64,000 bases of DNA from positions 16,583 through 80,582 of the forward strand of contig QCFU01000004.1 of the NCBI GenBank assembly GCA_003278305.1, given 5' to 3'. A model generated the notes under the pieces. That model was not told the DNA's origin, made no database searches, and was given only the letters and a program-made list of their open reading frames with translations. The translations under genes were made by a program, and so were the position numbers. This DNA is from Prochlorococcus sp. AG-363-M21 (GTDB taxonomy: Bacteria > Cyanobacteriota > Cyanobacteriia > PCC-6307 > Cyanobiaceae). Position 1 is the stretch's first letter, and each line of letters begins with the position of its first letter. Below, in pieces: positions 18,510-26,879 of the stretch.

Positions 18510-18538
18510 TTGACACAAATATTTTAGATTATTATAGT
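18510..18538 (+). promoter_or_regulatory. Near-consensus sigma-70 promoter
   Basis: TTGACA at 18510-18515, a 17-base spacer, then TATAGT at 18533-18538. The predicted start of transcription near 18545 lies about 18 bases before the ATG at 18563. Picocyanobacterial promoters usually lack a good -35 box, so this one stands out. Confidence 0.65.
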
Positions 18539-18562
18539 ACAAATATACTACGAGACTCTAAA

Positions 18563-18808
18563 ATGACTCATCAGGGTTGGCTGCGTGATTCGAAAAATCG
18601 TTGGGCACTTCATTTTTTGCAAGTTCCAAAAGCTTTTGACAATGAAATCTATGTCTATATAGATAAGTGGAATGTTTCAAGCATTGGCACCCCAGAAAAA
18701 TTTATTGATAGAAGAAAAGTCGCTTTGTTGCCTGCTATTGAGACTTGGAACGAGCTTGTTGGACTTGGTTGGTCAATCGTTGATAAGCAGTTTGGCATGT
18801 TTGCATGA
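18563..18808 (+). CDS. DUF1651-like small protein
   Basis: An 81-residue protein, MTHQGWLRDSKNRWALHF followed by a VALLPAIETWNELVGLGW block. The opening GWLRDSKNRWALHF and the Trp-rich ending resemble DUF1651, a small-protein family common in marine picocyanobacteria and of unknown function. It has no signal or membrane segment. It has its own strong upstream promoter and no close neighbour on the same strand. Confidence 0.65.
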   Translation: MTHQGWLRDSKNRWALHFLQVPKAFDNEIYVYIDKWNVSSIGTPEKFIDRRKVALLPAIETWNELVGLGWSIVDKQFGMFA

Positions 18809-19074
18809 ATTAACTCTTTGATATAGTTCTATTTCTGATATTGACTACTCTTATCCTGCCTTTCTATCTAGTATAAGCAACAAGCATATATGTCAATCAC
18901 AGAGTCATTCCCTTAGGCTTTATAGCCTTCCCTATATAGGTATAGATTTTAATCTTTTAGGAAAATTATTTTATAGACTCGTAATATTATCTTGCTAGTA
19001 CTAAACTTTGTATACGCTATTTGCTTAGAAATTGGTTTTTGTCTATTTGCAGGGCTGTTTTCTTTTCACACTTA

Positions 19075-19098
19075 ATTCATTGATTCATTGATTCATTG
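19075..19098 (+). repeat. Three tandem copies of ATTCATTG
   Basis: Three exact 8-base units run end to end and stop two bases before the ATG at 19101. They occupy the place where a ribosome-binding site would be, and no Shine-Dalgarno sequence is visible. Copy number changes would alter the leader length. Confidence 0.9.
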
Positions 19099-19100
19099 GC

Positions 19101-19454
19101 ATGGTCTTTTTTCAATCTTTACTCAGTATTTTACTTGTTCTTCACCCTTCTCCACTTTTTGAATGTGACGGTGAACCACTTACAGCGACTATAAGAAACA
19201 ACTTAAATGGTGATTTTGCTTTGGTCAAAGATCTAGATAAAATAGATGAAGGTTCCTTTGTTGTTCTTGAATGGAAAGACCTATCTCTCATGCTGCCTAT
19301 TTCTTTTCAAGTAAGTGAAATTTCTTTTACAGATAAGAAGTGGTTATGGAGCTATAAGGATCAAACAAATGGCCTGCACATAGATAAACCTCGACTAGCA
19401 CAACTACTTCCTCGTGGTGAAATAATTGAATATCAATGTAGCCTTCCCAGTTGA
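19101..19454 (+). CDS. Secreted small protein, unrecognised
   Basis: A 117-residue protein. The first ~20 residues (VFFQSLLSILLVLHPSPLF) look like a signal sequence. The mature part has two Cys (near residue 22 and close to the end) that could pair, and the block GSFVVLEWKDLSLMLPISF. I recognise no family. The start ATG lies directly after the 8-base tandem repeat. Confidence 0.6.
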   Translation: MVFFQSLLSILLVLHPSPLFECDGEPLTATIRNNLNGDFALVKDLDKIDEGSFVVLEWKDLSLMLPISFQVSEISFTDKKWLWSYKDQTNGLHIDKPRLAQLLPRGEIIEYQCSLPS

Positions 19455-19526
19455 CTAGACAGTTAGTAACTATTTTAATTTTTGTGAACTATATTAGGTA
19501 GTCTTATCTAATTTTTTTATATGTAT

Positions 19527-19733
19527 TTAGCTTTCTTTAAGAAGATAAAGAATCTCAAGATCTTGTCTTGATTCAGCAATCCTTTTTCGCAGGAATGAGA
19601 TAGCTGATTCATTCATTCTTGATTCTGCAATTAGTTTCTCCGCTGCTTGCAAAGCATGTTCTATATTTTTGATTTTTAGTTTGAGTAGCTCCGTGTTACT
19701 GCTACAGGACTCAAGAGTATATCTATCAATCAT
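19527..19733 (-). CDS. Small coiled-coil protein, unrecognised
   Basis: A 68-residue, highly helical protein. Heptad-like spacing of Leu/Ile (LLKLKIKNIEHALQAAEKLI and FLRKRIAESRQDLEILYLL) suggests a coiled coil. It starts 4 bases after the stop of the small membrane protein on the same strand, so the two are probably co-expressed. No function can be given. Confidence 0.55.
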   Translation of the reverse strand: MIDRYTLESCSSNTELLKLKIKNIEHALQAAEKLIAESRMNESAISFLRKRIAESRQDLEILYLLKES

Positions 19734-19737
19734 ATTT

Positions 19738-19887
19738 TTACCACCATCTTATTCGGTCTGGCTTATCCCTTTCAATCCTTTTAAGAACAATAATCAAACT
19801 AAGAATAATTAGTGGGCCTAAGAATGCGCTTATGCCTATAAATGCTTTTATTGATGGATCGAGACTAGCCAAATGATTATTAGCCAT
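19738..19887 (-). CDS. Small single-pass membrane protein, unrecognised
   Basis: From ATG at 19887 the protein is 49 residues, MANNHLASLDPSIKAF followed by a membrane helix (IGISAFLGPLIILSLIIVL) and a charged tail, KRIERDKPDRIRWW. An upstream Met at 19923 would add 12 residues. The shape is like small photosystem subunits, but it does not match any that I know. It is paired with the downstream coiled-coil gene. Confidence 0.55.
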   Translation of the reverse strand: MANNHLASLDPSIKAFIGISAFLGPLIILSLIIVLKRIERDKPDRIRWW

Positions 19888-20199
19888 TGAATTAATTATC
19901 ATTTTAGGAATCTCCAAATACATCGTTAAAACGTATTGAATTGCAATTACTACAATGAATTCTCTCTATGAAGTATGATTGGTTCAAATGGTTCATTTTC
20001 GTCAATGGCTAACAAGGACAAGATCTTTTTTAATAGATATTAGCTTATTCTATCGAACTCTTTTTTGTTAGATTACAAGCATTATTGAAATTATTTAGAA
20101 TTACTTTATTAGCGTCTCACAGTTTTGAGATCTAACTATTGTAGATCAAATCTTTGCATCTTAGATTAAGCTAGATCTAAATAGCAATTAACTACCTCA

Positions 20200-20526
20200 A
20201 TGTCTCGAATATCAATTAATCTTAGTGCAAAGGTTGATGCTATGATCGATCAGCTTCAGAAAAAAATCATTAATCGACGTCGTAAAAAGCTTAAAATTCA
20301 GGAAGTCCTTTCAACGCTTCTAGAAAGGGGGGCAAATTCTCAATCTGATAAATGTTCTGTTGCTTCATCGAAAAATTTAATTAGCGATATTGAAAAAGCA
20401 GCTAAAACATCCAAAGCTCATGCGACTAAACCTAGCAACATATGTTCAGAAAAGTGGGCACTAATTCTTTCTCACTGTATACGCAAAAGTTTAACGTCTA
20501 GAAAACTGAATCAACAACTTCTTTAA
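20200..20526 (+). CDS. Small basic protein with ribbon-helix-helix-like N terminus
   Basis: A 108-residue, Lys/Arg-rich protein. The N-terminal MSRISINLSAKVDAMIDQL, then a basic stretch and IQEVLSTLLERG, has the strand-helix-helix spacing of RHH DNA-binding proteins. This is a pattern reading, not a firm family match. It precedes the rhomboid-like gene by 75 bases on the same strand. Confidence 0.5.
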   Translation: MSRISINLSAKVDAMIDQLQKKIINRRRKKLKIQEVLSTLLERGANSQSDKCSVASSKNLISDIEKAAKTSKAHATKPSNICSEKWALILSHCIRKSLTSRKLNQQLL

Positions 20527-20601
20527 AAACAGTAGATAATACGTTTTTACTAACCAACTCCCCTGAAAAGGTTATTTACATTCACTCTTGGACGTTTTTT
20601 A

Positions 20602-21192
20602 ATGAATTTCTACCCTCATAAAGATGATTGGCAATATGTTCTACCTTTTATAGCTATATCTATAGTTTTTTTGTTGACAGATATTTTTGTTGTTTTGGAA
20701 AAGATAAATCTTGCATATATATCTGGACGTCTAGTTTTAGAGCCTTATCGGTTAATAACTTCTCATTTTGTACATTCGAATTTTAGTCATCTCTTGGCTA
20801 ATTCTGGTGGGATAGTTATTTCTCGCTTTTTTTTTAAAGAATTAAACTTAAAAAATCGTTTCTTATTCTTAGCACTAACTGCTTTATTAATCCCTTTTCA
20901 AACTATATTTCAATGGATATGGGATATACAATTAACTAATAATTCTTATTCTGTATTAGTTGGATTTAGTGGAGTTCTCTATGGCATTGACGCGTTCGTT
21001 CTCTTATCCGCTTACTATGGAAAGAAAACTTTCTTAGGCTCAAAAATTAACTTGTGTAGTAGTTATAGTGTCTACAGAGCTTCTTTAGTTATTACAATCT
21101 TAGGCTTGTTATGGTCTTTTATGCCTGGAGTTAGTTTCTCTGGCCATCTGACTGGCTTTATTAGTGGCGTAGCCCTATTCTTTTTAGGATAA
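20602..21192 (+). CDS. Rhomboid-family intramembrane serine protease
   Basis: A 196-residue protein with about six membrane segments. HFVHSNFSHLLAN fits the rhomboid H-x4-H-x3-N motif, GFSGVLYG holds the catalytic Ser (GxSG) and FSGHLTGF the catalytic His. Both catalytic residues are present, so it is probably active. Rhomboids cleave membrane-protein helices. The compact form also resembles rhombosortases, but no GlyGly-CTERM substrate gene was seen in this window. Confidence 0.8.
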   Translation: MNFYPHKDDWQYVLPFIAISIVFLLTDIFVVLEKINLAYISGRLVLEPYRLITSHFVHSNFSHLLANSGGIVISRFFFKELNLKNRFLFLALTALLIPFQTIFQWIWDIQLTNNSYSVLVGFSGVLYGIDAFVLLSAYYGKKTFLGSKINLCSSYSVYRASLVITILGLLWSFMPGVSFSGHLTGFISGVALFFLG

Positions 21193-21438
21193 GAAAAAAA
21201 TATTACTGCTATAACATATGATTGAATAAAAAAACAATTAGAGATTAGATATCAGCTTTATCAAGTGAATCCATCGAACTATACTGGTTGGTAGGATATT
21301 CAAATATGGTACTAATAATTAGTAGGTGTTGATCATTTAATTGTCTACTAAGTAGTTGGTTTAGGACTTTTATATAGCAATACTTGACAAAAACATCTAT
21401 TCTAAATTTATTGATATTAACTTGTTATGCCGTACGAC

Positions 21439-21678
21439 TTAATTTTTAAAATTCTTTTGAGCACATTTTTTTGCTGAGCTGTTTTGGTCTTTACCTTCGT
21501 CTATTATTGCTTTTAGAGCACAATCACAGAAACCTTCTATTGAACTTTCTTTGGCACCTGCCACTTCTGGATTTGATTGGGCCGAAAGGATGCAAGCAGT
21601 TAAGTCTTCAGGGTTGTATGCCATAACCTTTGGTGCCAATGCAAGCAATAGCAAATACAAAGTGATCAATAACTTCAT
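21439..21678 (-). CDS. Secreted small Cys-containing protein, unrecognised
   Basis: A 79-residue protein with a clear signal peptide (MKLLITLYLLLLALAPKVMA). The mature part is ~59 residues with four Cys in the order TACIL, FCDCAL and KKCAQ, so two disulfides are possible in the periplasm or lumen. The family is not recognised. It stands alone on the minus strand. Confidence 0.6.
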   Translation of the reverse strand: MKLLITLYLLLLALAPKVMAYNPEDLTACILSAQSNPEVAGAKESSIEGFCDCALKAIIDEGKDQNSSAKKCAQKNFKN

Positions 21679-21823
21679 TAGTAATTAGAGGATTAATTTT
21701 TTTATTTTATCTTTAAATTGTTGCTTAGGTTGCAGAAGTTGATATGTATCATATTTTACTTTGGGTTCCTTCTCTAGGGATGTGAATTTTTCCGATATTA
21801 CTGCTTATGTAAAATCAAGTATC

Positions 21824-22057
21824 ATGTTGACTCAAAATAACTTTTTTAGTTACTATTACGCAAAAAACTTTGTCATGAACTCATTTGGATTTAATCGATA
21901 TGGTTTAGATAGAGCTGGTATTCACTGGGCACAGCATCTTGCTATGACAATTGTTTCATTGCTAATTTTCTTAATTGCTTTGGACAAGGCAGTTCCTGCT
22001 TTCCATAATCTCTTAATCTCATCATTGTATAAAATTGAATGTAGTGGGTTGTTTTGA
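21824..22057 (+). CDS. Small membrane protein, unrecognised
   Basis: The longest frame starts at 21761. ATG at 21824 (MLTQNNFFSYYY) or 21875 (MNSFGFNRYGLDRAG) is more likely, giving 77 or 60 residues. One membrane helix, HLAMTIVSLLIFLIALDKAV, follows the amphipathic RYGLDRAGIHWAQ. No family is recognised and the start is uncertain. Confidence 0.4.
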   Translation: MLTQNNFFSYYYAKNFVMNSFGFNRYGLDRAGIHWAQHLAMTIVSLLIFLIALDKAVPAFHNLLISSLYKIECSGLF

Positions 22058-22340
22058 AATAGTATTCGTATCCATAGGTTCTTATAGAATCTTCCTTTAA
22101 AAATCTAAGACCAAATAAATCTTCGTTTCTTTTTTACGCTTATTAAATATATAAATATAAAAATTTGTTTTTTGTCTAGGTATTGATTTGGGCCACTCTC
22201 TGTCATATCTGTGTTTATTGATATTGGCCCTTCATAATTGACTTGTCTTAGCCTGGCTTCTATGTTTTTTTGAGGTTTAAGAAAGAAAGCGTCTTTTAGG
22301 ATTTTTTTTGTTATTATTAAAGCAGAGGATGATTTAAACA

Positions 22341-22580
22341 ATGAAAAAGGTTAAATATCCTGAATGGGTGCCTTGGGATGGCGGTCCTACTCAGTTGCAA
22401 GCAAATGATGATGAATGGGTAATGCAGAAAGGTGAAAAAGAAGTTATCTTCAGCAAGAATAAGCTTGACAGTAATTACTTTCATGTAAGAAGTGCAGAGA
22501 AGGAAGAGCAAATCTATACTTTTCAAGCGAGATACCTTTATCAAGAACTAGTGAATAAGGGATTTATCCTTAAAGCGTAA
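22341..22580 (+). CDS. Small soluble protein, unrecognised
   Basis: A 79-residue acidic protein, MKKVKYPEWVPWDGG, then a charged middle and YQELVNKGFILKA. A purine-rich GAGGATG lies ~10 bases upstream of the ATG and could serve as the ribosome site. The PEWVPWDGG opening is distinctive but unassigned. No membrane segment. Confidence 0.6.
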   Translation: MKKVKYPEWVPWDGGPTQLQANDDEWVMQKGEKEVIFSKNKLDSNYFHVRSAEKEEQIYTFQARYLYQELVNKGFILKA

Positions 22581-22660
22581 ACTTAATTTAGGTTAGAAGC
22601 TACTTCTCTAGATACTTTTTCGTCCTTCCACCGATATTTCAAGTTTCTTTTTGCGAGACC

Positions 22661-22939
22661 TTGCTGACCAAAAGCGCAAAGAGAAGTACATTAGTACTAG
22701 TATGCTTGCTTGGTTGCGTGGGCCCAGCTTTTTTGCGAGTTCGTTCTGGCGATTGTGTTCTTGTTTCTAGCGAGATCGACGGTTTTCCTTATTTTGGAAA
22801 GATTTTAAAGTGCATTGGGAGTTCTAAGGACTCTCGTGCTTGGACTCTTTTTCAAGTATTTGATATTGATAATGGCTATATAAATATTATAAATGCATGT
22901 GATGTTATTGAGATTCTTAGCTCATCAAAAAGCAACTAG
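22661..22939 (+). CDS. Small protein with signal-like N terminus, unrecognised
   Basis: Up to 92 residues from a TTG at 22661; no ATG lies in frame near the start. Residues ~10-27 (TLVLVCLLGCVGPAFLRV) are hydrophobic and could be a signal or anchor. The rest, SGDCVLVSSEIDGFPYFGKILKC, has a beta-strand-like pattern with paired Cys. No family is recognised. Confidence 0.45.
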   Translation: MLTKSAKRSTLVLVCLLGCVGPAFLRVRSGDCVLVSSEIDGFPYFGKILKCIGSSKDSRAWTLFQVFDIDNGYINIINACDVIEILSSSKSN

Positions 22940-23290
22940 TTAGAAAAGTCTGAATCTAAAATTTTGGAGTATCTAAGATATAGCGCTATGTTTTAATATT
23001 TAAGCCTAATTAAAGTGAAGTTTTTTCTTTATAGAGTATTTATTTTCTATTTAGAAAATTCCAGAACAATTAGAGGAAAATTCAATTAGAAATAAATACT
23101 TATATATTTAGAGAATTGATTTCTTTTAGTCACATTTTTTATATTAGGTAATAACTTATATCATTAGATGTTTTTGTTGTTCCAGCTTTCGTTAATAGTT
23201 AAGTATTAATGTATGCTGCATGACTTTTCCCCAAATAATATAGTACATTACATATTAGTAAATTTTCATCGAAGGATGTATAGGGGTTTT
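22940..23290. other. AT-rich intergenic region
   Basis: No gene is visible. It ends with a purine stretch (AGGGG) 5-9 bases before ATG 23291, which serves the next gene as a ribosome-binding site. Confidence 0.5.
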
Positions 23291-24160
23291 ATGAACATTA
23301 AAAAATCTGCAATAGCTATATCTACTTCCCTTATAGGACTGGGTTCTTTGGCAGGAGGACTTTTGCCACAAGCATCAGCAAGTAACTTTCTCTATCAAGG
23401 AAAATGTGGATTTTTAGTAAGTTCAAATTTCCAGGAAAAATGTAATGCTTTATTCACAAAGACAATGCTTACGATTATGCCAAAGGGTTCTAAGCAAATA
23501 CGAATATGGCCTCAGCAGATTTCATATGTTTCCCTTGCTACAAAGAAATCACTTAAAATGAATGAAGATTTAGTCTTATGGAAAAAAGCTGCTGGAAAAA
23601 CAGGCATCCTATGGTGGCGTAGAGATCGTATACCTCAATGGGTAATTGATGTTACTGCCAAGGAGCAGGAAGATCATCAATTTAGTATTGGTTTTGTAGA
23701 TAAGTATAAAAAACCTCAAATCGTTTTATTTGTACTAAATGATAAAGAACAAGCTTCTGGAATGATAGGTATGCTCGAATCCTACTCTGGACTATCATTA
23801 GGCCAAAGTAGAACACCAGGATCATATTTAGGACCTACACTTACAAGAAACTTATCAAGAGAGGCAACTCGTAAGGCAAGAAGACTTGCTGGTTTATGCT
23901 CACAAGATATGTTTGATGATGCAGAACCAATCGCATTAGAATTGGATAGTTATATTGAAAATATTATTGATGAAGTTTCGATTTTTTCTGGTACAGAAAA
24001 ATTTACTTACAAGTTACGTAAAACATATGATGAAGCAATAAGTTATTGTGATGATCAGATTTTAAGGGCACATAGAGAGCGAGAAGCAGAGAGAAATGAA
24101 ATAGCAGAAGAGAAAAGAGCAGAAGCCAGGGAAGCTTTTGATATGCTTGCAGAATTCTAG
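23291..24160 (+). CDS. Secreted protein with C-terminal coiled coil, unrecognised
   Basis: ATG 23291 is chosen over the longer frame from 23213 because AGGGG precedes it and a good signal peptide follows (MNIKKSAIAIS through LLPQASA). The product is ~289 residues. The mature part has several Cys (GKCGF, EKCNAL, LCSQDM, SYCDDQ) and a charged helical C terminus rich in Arg/Glu. The next gene begins 9 bases later on the same strand. No family is recognised. Confidence 0.65.
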   Translation: MNIKKSAIAISTSLIGLGSLAGGLLPQASASNFLYQGKCGFLVSSNFQEKCNALFTKTMLTIMPKGSKQIRIWPQQISYVSLATKKSLKMNEDLVLWKKAAGKTGILWWRRDRIPQWVIDVTAKEQEDHQFSIGFVDKYKKPQIVLFVLNDKEQASGMIGMLESYSGLSLGQSRTPGSYLGPTLTRNLSREATRKARRLAGLCSQDMFDDAEPIALELDSYIENIIDEVSIFSGTEKFTYKLRKTYDEAISYCDDQILRAHREREAERNEIAEEKRAEAREAFDMLAEF

Positions 24161-24169
24161 TCAATCAAA

Positions 24170-24913
24170 ATGAAAGTATTTGCAAGAAGCAGTCTTCGTT
24201 CGTTGGGCTCTTCAGTTGTTTTTTTAACATTATTAATTCAACACCCTGTTGATTCTTTCCCCTTTAAAGGATTTGATACAGACAATAGGATAAAAGAGTC
24301 TTCTTCAGGTTTTGTTGATTCACAGACTGGGGATATAATTGATAAGGAAATAGATGAGTACGGAAACTTAAGAGATTGCACTAGGGGCAAATCATCCTTT
24401 AGAAGAAAACTACCTAGTTGTAATGAAATAGTAGATCGACGCCAGAAAAGATTAAACGATTCAAGAAAAAAATCATGGGGTCTATTGCGTAACGAACTTT
24501 CAGGAAAGAATATTTTTATTCTTCCTAATGGTAGTAAAATAAGAGTAAGTTCTTCAGTCAAATATAATGATGAGACTCAATATGGTAGAGGTGGCGGAGA
24601 GCTGATAATCAATGCTTATGTCGAAAAAGTAAGCTCTAATCTTACAACATTTGAGAATCTATTTATTAATCGAGGTTCCAGATTAGAGATATCTTTCTTA
24701 GATAGGGATGGTTTTGAGATGCTTGATAAATTGATAATTCCTTTTCATATTGAGACTGGTTTGGCTAGAAATATAAGTTATCAGAAGAAGATAGGTAAGA
24801 CAGCAGATGACTTGCTAGGAATTAAGGTTCAATCACGATTACCTATTAGAAGTGTTAGAGAGTATAAGGAAATAAAAAGAATTGGCGTATCAGCTAAGTT
24901 TGGAAATAAATAG
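24170..24913 (+). CDS. Secreted protein, unrecognised
   Basis: A 247-residue protein with a hydrophobic N terminus (SSVVFLTLLIQHPVDSFP) that looks like a signal peptide. Middle blocks are VDSQTGDIIDKEIDEYGNL and GSKIRVSSSVKYNDETQYGRGGGELIINAYV, suggesting a beta-rich fold. Two Cys (DCTRG, SCNEI) may pair. It lies 9 bases after the preceding secreted-protein gene, so the two form a pair, and it converges with the CsgG-like gene. Confidence 0.65.
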   Translation: MKVFARSSLRSLGSSVVFLTLLIQHPVDSFPFKGFDTDNRIKESSSGFVDSQTGDIIDKEIDEYGNLRDCTRGKSSFRRKLPSCNEIVDRRQKRLNDSRKKSWGLLRNELSGKNIFILPNGSKIRVSSSVKYNDETQYGRGGGELIINAYVEKVSSNLTTFENLFINRGSRLEISFLDRDGFEMLDKLIIPFHIETGLARNISYQKKIGKTADDLLGIKVQSRLPIRSVREYKEIKRIGVSAKFGNK

Positions 24914-24938
24914 TATTCTTGCTATCTAAAAATATTTG

Positions 24939-25712
24939 TTAGAATAAATCTAATGAATCATTAGATTCTTTGCGTTGTAAGTCTTTGGCTTTATAAACTT
25001 CTACACATTCATCTTTTAGGTAAAGAACGCAATCAAGATATGAAGCAATTTCTTGCATAGCTTTTCTTATAACACGAGTTTTGTTTACTCCCTCAGCTTT
25101 CTTCTGGGATTGTCCAAGGCTGACTCCCTGAAAAGTACCAGAAAAAGCTTGACTTTTAGACTCTTTAGAAGCTTTTCCTTCAATAGTTCTACTGTAAGCA
25201 ATAGTTCCGGTAGATGTATTTACTACCTTTAAATCAAAAGAAACATAAAATGAAGATATTTTTGTTCCTCCGCCAACAGCGAACCCGCCATAACCAATTG
25301 TTTGAGCATCATCACCTGTACTTGATTCTTCAAAGTCAGTTAAAGATGCCAAAATTATGTACTTGGCTTGGTTGAGGTTGTTTTTTTTGGCAGCAGTTTT
25401 TTTATTAATACCTGTCATACCAAGTTCCTTTCTTAACTCTTCTAAGGCCTCTGTATCTCTTTCAAGGACTGTAAAGTGACCTGTGCTAGTCAGTTCTGTT
25501 GATAAAACATTAGCAAGTTTTTCAGGGAATGAGCTTCTAAACCAAGGGGCACCACTTCGATCTTTGACCTGTCTTACTGCAACAGTTATAGGTTTCATTG
25601 GACGCAGCCCTTCTCCCTTGACAGGTTTGATGAGAGGGATTGATGATATTAAGGTTATTGTCGGAATAATTATTGCAGTAATAGCTTTAGATGAAAAAGA
25701 AGTACTAACCAT
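24939..25712 (-). CDS. CsgG/HfaB-like protein
   Basis: A 257-residue protein with an N-terminal hydrophobic signal. The block ITVAVRQVKDRSG, then LANVLSTELTSTGHFTVLERD, then AKYIILASLTDFE and VSFDLKVVNTSTGTIAYSRTIEG matches the CsgG family, whose best-known member is the curli secretion pore. There is no lipobox Cys, so it is not a typical outer-membrane lipoprotein. No curli subunit genes are nearby, so curli secretion should not be assumed. It converges with two secreted-protein genes. Confidence 0.75.
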   Translation of the reverse strand: MVSTSFSSKAITAIIIPTITLISSIPLIKPVKGEGLRPMKPITVAVRQVKDRSGAPWFRSSFPEKLANVLSTELTSTGHFTVLERDTEALEELRKELGMTGINKKTAAKKNNLNQAKYIILASLTDFEESSTGDDAQTIGYGGFAVGGGTKISSFYVSFDLKVVNTSTGTIAYSRTIEGKASKESKSQAFSGTFQGVSLGQSQKKAEGVNKTRVIRKAMQEIASYLDCVLYLKDECVEVYKAKDLQRKESNDSLDLF

Positions 25713-25891
25713 TTTTCTTTGACTATAAATTCAAAACCATAAAGATCATATCTCTAAACACTCCTTACAAGTCTATAAATGAAAAAAAAAACTAAGATAT
25801 TTCAACAAAATTGCATTAACTCTGATTTTAGATCTGCAGATATATCTTCTTTAAAATATTTAGTAAAGAGATTTAAAGTAATCTAAAATAA

Positions 25892-26074
25892 CTAATTAGC
25901 TTCTATTTTCCTTCTCATATCATGCATTTTTTCTAATTCATCATAAATAGCTTTTAATTTGCTCTCAATATGATCTGTATTGCTTAAATACTTTAGAGAT
26001 TGCAGTGTCTTTAACAAGTGTTCTTTGGTTTCAATGATTCTTCTACACTCTGTACTGCCAGCTTCGTAGGACAT
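25892..26074 (-). CDS. Small helical protein, unrecognised
   Basis: A 60-residue helical protein, MSYEAGSTECRRIIETKEHL, with a Leu/Ile heptad-like pattern and a charged end (ELEKMHDMRRKIEAN). It probably forms a coiled coil. No family is recognised. Confidence 0.5.
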   Translation of the reverse strand: MSYEAGSTECRRIIETKEHLLKTLQSLKYLSNTDHIESKLKAIYDELEKMHDMRRKIEAN

Positions 26075-26171
26075 TTAATTAAACTAACTCTAATAAATAT
26101 TATTCTTATACAGGAATCCATTAAGTGATAAATGATACAGCAGAAGTCTTCTTTGTTTTAAGGGTTGCTAC

Positions 26172-26258
26172 TTAACCGATGGAAACCATTACCAAGAAGG
26201 TTGTACTCATTAGGATTAACCCCACCGCAGCTGTAGCAGCCAAAAGAGAGATATTCAT
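26172..26258 (-). CDS. Possible 28-residue membrane peptide
   Basis: The minus strand reads MNISLLAATAAVGLILMS, then TTFLVMVSIG and stop: almost one membrane helix and nothing else. A stop codon lies directly before the ATG, so it cannot be longer. The size and composition are like small photosystem or cytochrome subunits, but I match it to none. No clear ribosome site is visible. Confidence 0.35.
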   Translation of the reverse strand: MNISLLAATAAVGLILMSTTFLVMVSIG

Positions 26259-26618
26259 CTAAAAAAGTAGATCTATAAAAATCTTAAGCTTTTCTAAAGG
26301 ATTGTCAGGATCTTTATGCATTCTCTATACAGAATGTAATTATTTTTCAATAAATAGGCTTAACTTTCCAAGGTCTTTGTTTTTTGCTTGATATTTATAG
26401 TTGAGTATAAATTTTAAGATTATCCAAGTTTTTTTAAACCTAAATCATAGTATTGATATAGCTTTAGTGGGTTCTATTTGATAGTCATATTAAGCTTTAA
26501 TAAGCCTTCCTCTTATTAAGAGTTATTCTCTATTTTAATGCCGATAATCGTAATTATTATTAGTGATATATGAATCATTTGGAACTTTAGTTTTGTATCA
26601 TTTGTACAATTGAACTTG
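26259..26618. other. AT-rich intergenic region
   Basis: No supported gene on either strand; only frames of about a dozen codons. No repeat or hairpin stands out. Confidence 0.5.
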
Positions 26619-26810
26619 CTAGGTTAATCCATCTTGTTCTAGCTCAACTCTCTTCCTTAAAGCCTGATTTAACTTGCCAGCAATAAATGGAATATGAACT
26701 GAGTACTTTCTAAGTTCTATTCTTTCTTTCAAGGAGACACTAGAACCACTGCCAAGTCTTCTAATGATTTCTTCTAATTTCTTTCTTGTACCCGTAGTTA
26801 AAAGCCTCAT
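26619..26810 (-). CDS. Small basic protein, unrecognised
   Basis: A 63-residue basic protein, MRLLTTGTRKKLEEIIRRLG, then SVSLKERIELRKYSVHIP and a helical end. Charged helices without membrane segments suggest a nucleic-acid or protein-binding role, but nothing definite. It stands alone on the minus strand. Confidence 0.5.
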   Translation of the reverse strand: MRLLTTGTRKKLEEIIRRLGSGSSVSLKERIELRKYSVHIPFIAGKLNQALRKRVELEQDGLT

Positions 26811-26879
26811 TTAACTTAATCAAGTTTTCTAATCATATTAATTCTGTGAAAAAACACAAGAGTAGTAATTTATTAATAA

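Noticed and set aside
21385..21413. TTGACA as a possible promoter
   Set aside because: No acceptable -10 box at the right distance, and the next gene points the other way.
22105..22341. 78-codon minus-strand frame before the 79-residue protein
   Set aside because: Its start overlaps the plus-strand start, the protein has no clear domain, and the composition looks like chance in AT-rich DNA.
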